Assembly (NCBI RefSeq): GCF_000515115.1
Contig: NZ_AZXF01000013.1
Location: 131,417-195,416 of the forward strand
Direction of reading: 5' to 3'
Source of the DNA: Nocardiopsis sp. CNT312
GTDB taxonomy: Bacteria > Actinomycetota > Actinomycetes > Streptosporangiales > Streptosporangiaceae
DNA: 64,000 nucleotides
The notes beneath the pieces were generated by a model. The model was not told the origin of the DNA and ran no database searches. It saw only the letters and a list, made by a program, of their open reading frames with translations. Shown piece by piece: positions 63,858-64,000 of the stretch; positions within the stretch are counted from its first letter, which is position 1; each line of letters starts with the position of its first letter. A program made the position numbers and the translations under genes.

Positions 63858-63976
63858 CGGAGTCCTTGTGAGGCCAGGGGTGTGGAAGTTCCTGACCTTC
63901 TACCAGGGCTCCGTTGTTGTGTTCAAGGCACCTTCCTCACGCTGGAACGCTTCTGTGACCAGGAGCGATGCCATCG

Positions 63977-64000
63977 ATCACCGACTTTGCAACACCCCTG
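63977..64000 (-). repeat. Right terminal inverted repeat of the IS
   Basis: Read on the minus strand it begins CAGGGGTGTTGCAAAGTCGG at the window edge and mirrors the left repeat. Confidence 0.8.

Larger units (their letters stand above)
62712..64000. mobile_element. ISAs1-family insertion sequence (right end at the window edge)
   Basis: Left inverted repeat 62712-62735 (CAGGGCTGTTTCAAAGTCGG...) and right inverted repeat 63977-64000 (read inward CAGGGGTGTTGCAAAGTCGG...) agree at 18 or more of the first 20 positions. The interior carries one transposase gene on the minus strand. Length is about 1,289 bp, normal for ISAs1. The right boundary cannot be proved because the window stops at that base. 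An 8-bp target duplication of CCAGTGGT (62704-62711) is predicted just outside. Confidence 0.88.

Overview
The window is very GC-rich, densely coding actinobacterial chromosome. Several families point to a filamentous actinomycete, most likely Nocardiopsis or a close relative (inference): a mycothiol-pathway deacetylase (MshB), the small actinobacterial families DUF397, DUF3117 and DUF3054, an XRE/DUF5753 regulator, a sigE-rseA-rseB-htrA envelope-stress operon, and LCP-type cell-wall ligases. I saw no rRNA, tRNA or CRISPR array.

Layout. 0-2 kb: an XRE/DUF397 pair and a proline-rich orphan. 2-6.6 kb: a LysR regulator divergent from sdhCAB, with a palindromic operator between them. 6.6-9.3 kb: a Doc-type toxin-antitoxin pair with its own operator, a GNAT acetyltransferase, a SpoU RNA methyltransferase and a DUF3054 protein. 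9.3-16 kb: an S9 peptidase divergent from mshB, an M50-like peptidase, and orphans. 16-25.5 kb: fdxA, then dapC, dapD and dapE (three steps of lysine/diaminopimelate synthesis), with a lysozyme-like protein, a LOG-family enzyme, a DivIVA-like protein, DUF3117, pepA and an O-methyltransferase. 25.7-31 kb: the sigE operon preceded by a textbook ECF promoter, then mrp. 31-41 kb: a CPBP protease, two LCP proteins, GtrA, purK-purE, a secreted TNT-domain protein and UDP-glucose dehydrogenase. 41-52 kb: a cell-surface polymer region with glycosyltransferases, an IspD/TarI-like cytidylyltransferase, a TagGH-type ABC exporter, a sugar-type nucleotidyltransferase, a glycerol-1-phosphate-dehydrogenase-like enzyme and a CDP-alcohol phosphotransferase. 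Together with the two LCP ligases this looks like a teichoic-acid-type or phosphoglycan pathway (inference). 52-64 kb: a small two-gene HicA-like module, a secreted FG-GAP propeller protein, and a giant secreted RHS/YD-repeat protein whose 3' end is cut by an ISAs1-family insertion sequence reaching the window edge.

The most unusual things are these. (1) Two copies of an undescribed ~235-bp non-coding repeat are each flanked by TA dinucleotides and inserted exactly inside the TAG stop codon of a gene (mrp and the ABC ATPase), in the same orientation relative to that gene. (2) An IS insertion removes the expected toxin tip of the RHS protein. (3) An O-methyltransferase has a perfect Shine-Dalgarno sequence but no ATG/GTG/TTG behind it. 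(4) About ten genes start 6-8 bases after a TANNNT box, which predicts leaderless mRNAs, and in two of them the operator overlaps that box. (5) sigE appears to have two starts, one at the 5' end of the transcript from its own ECF promoter.
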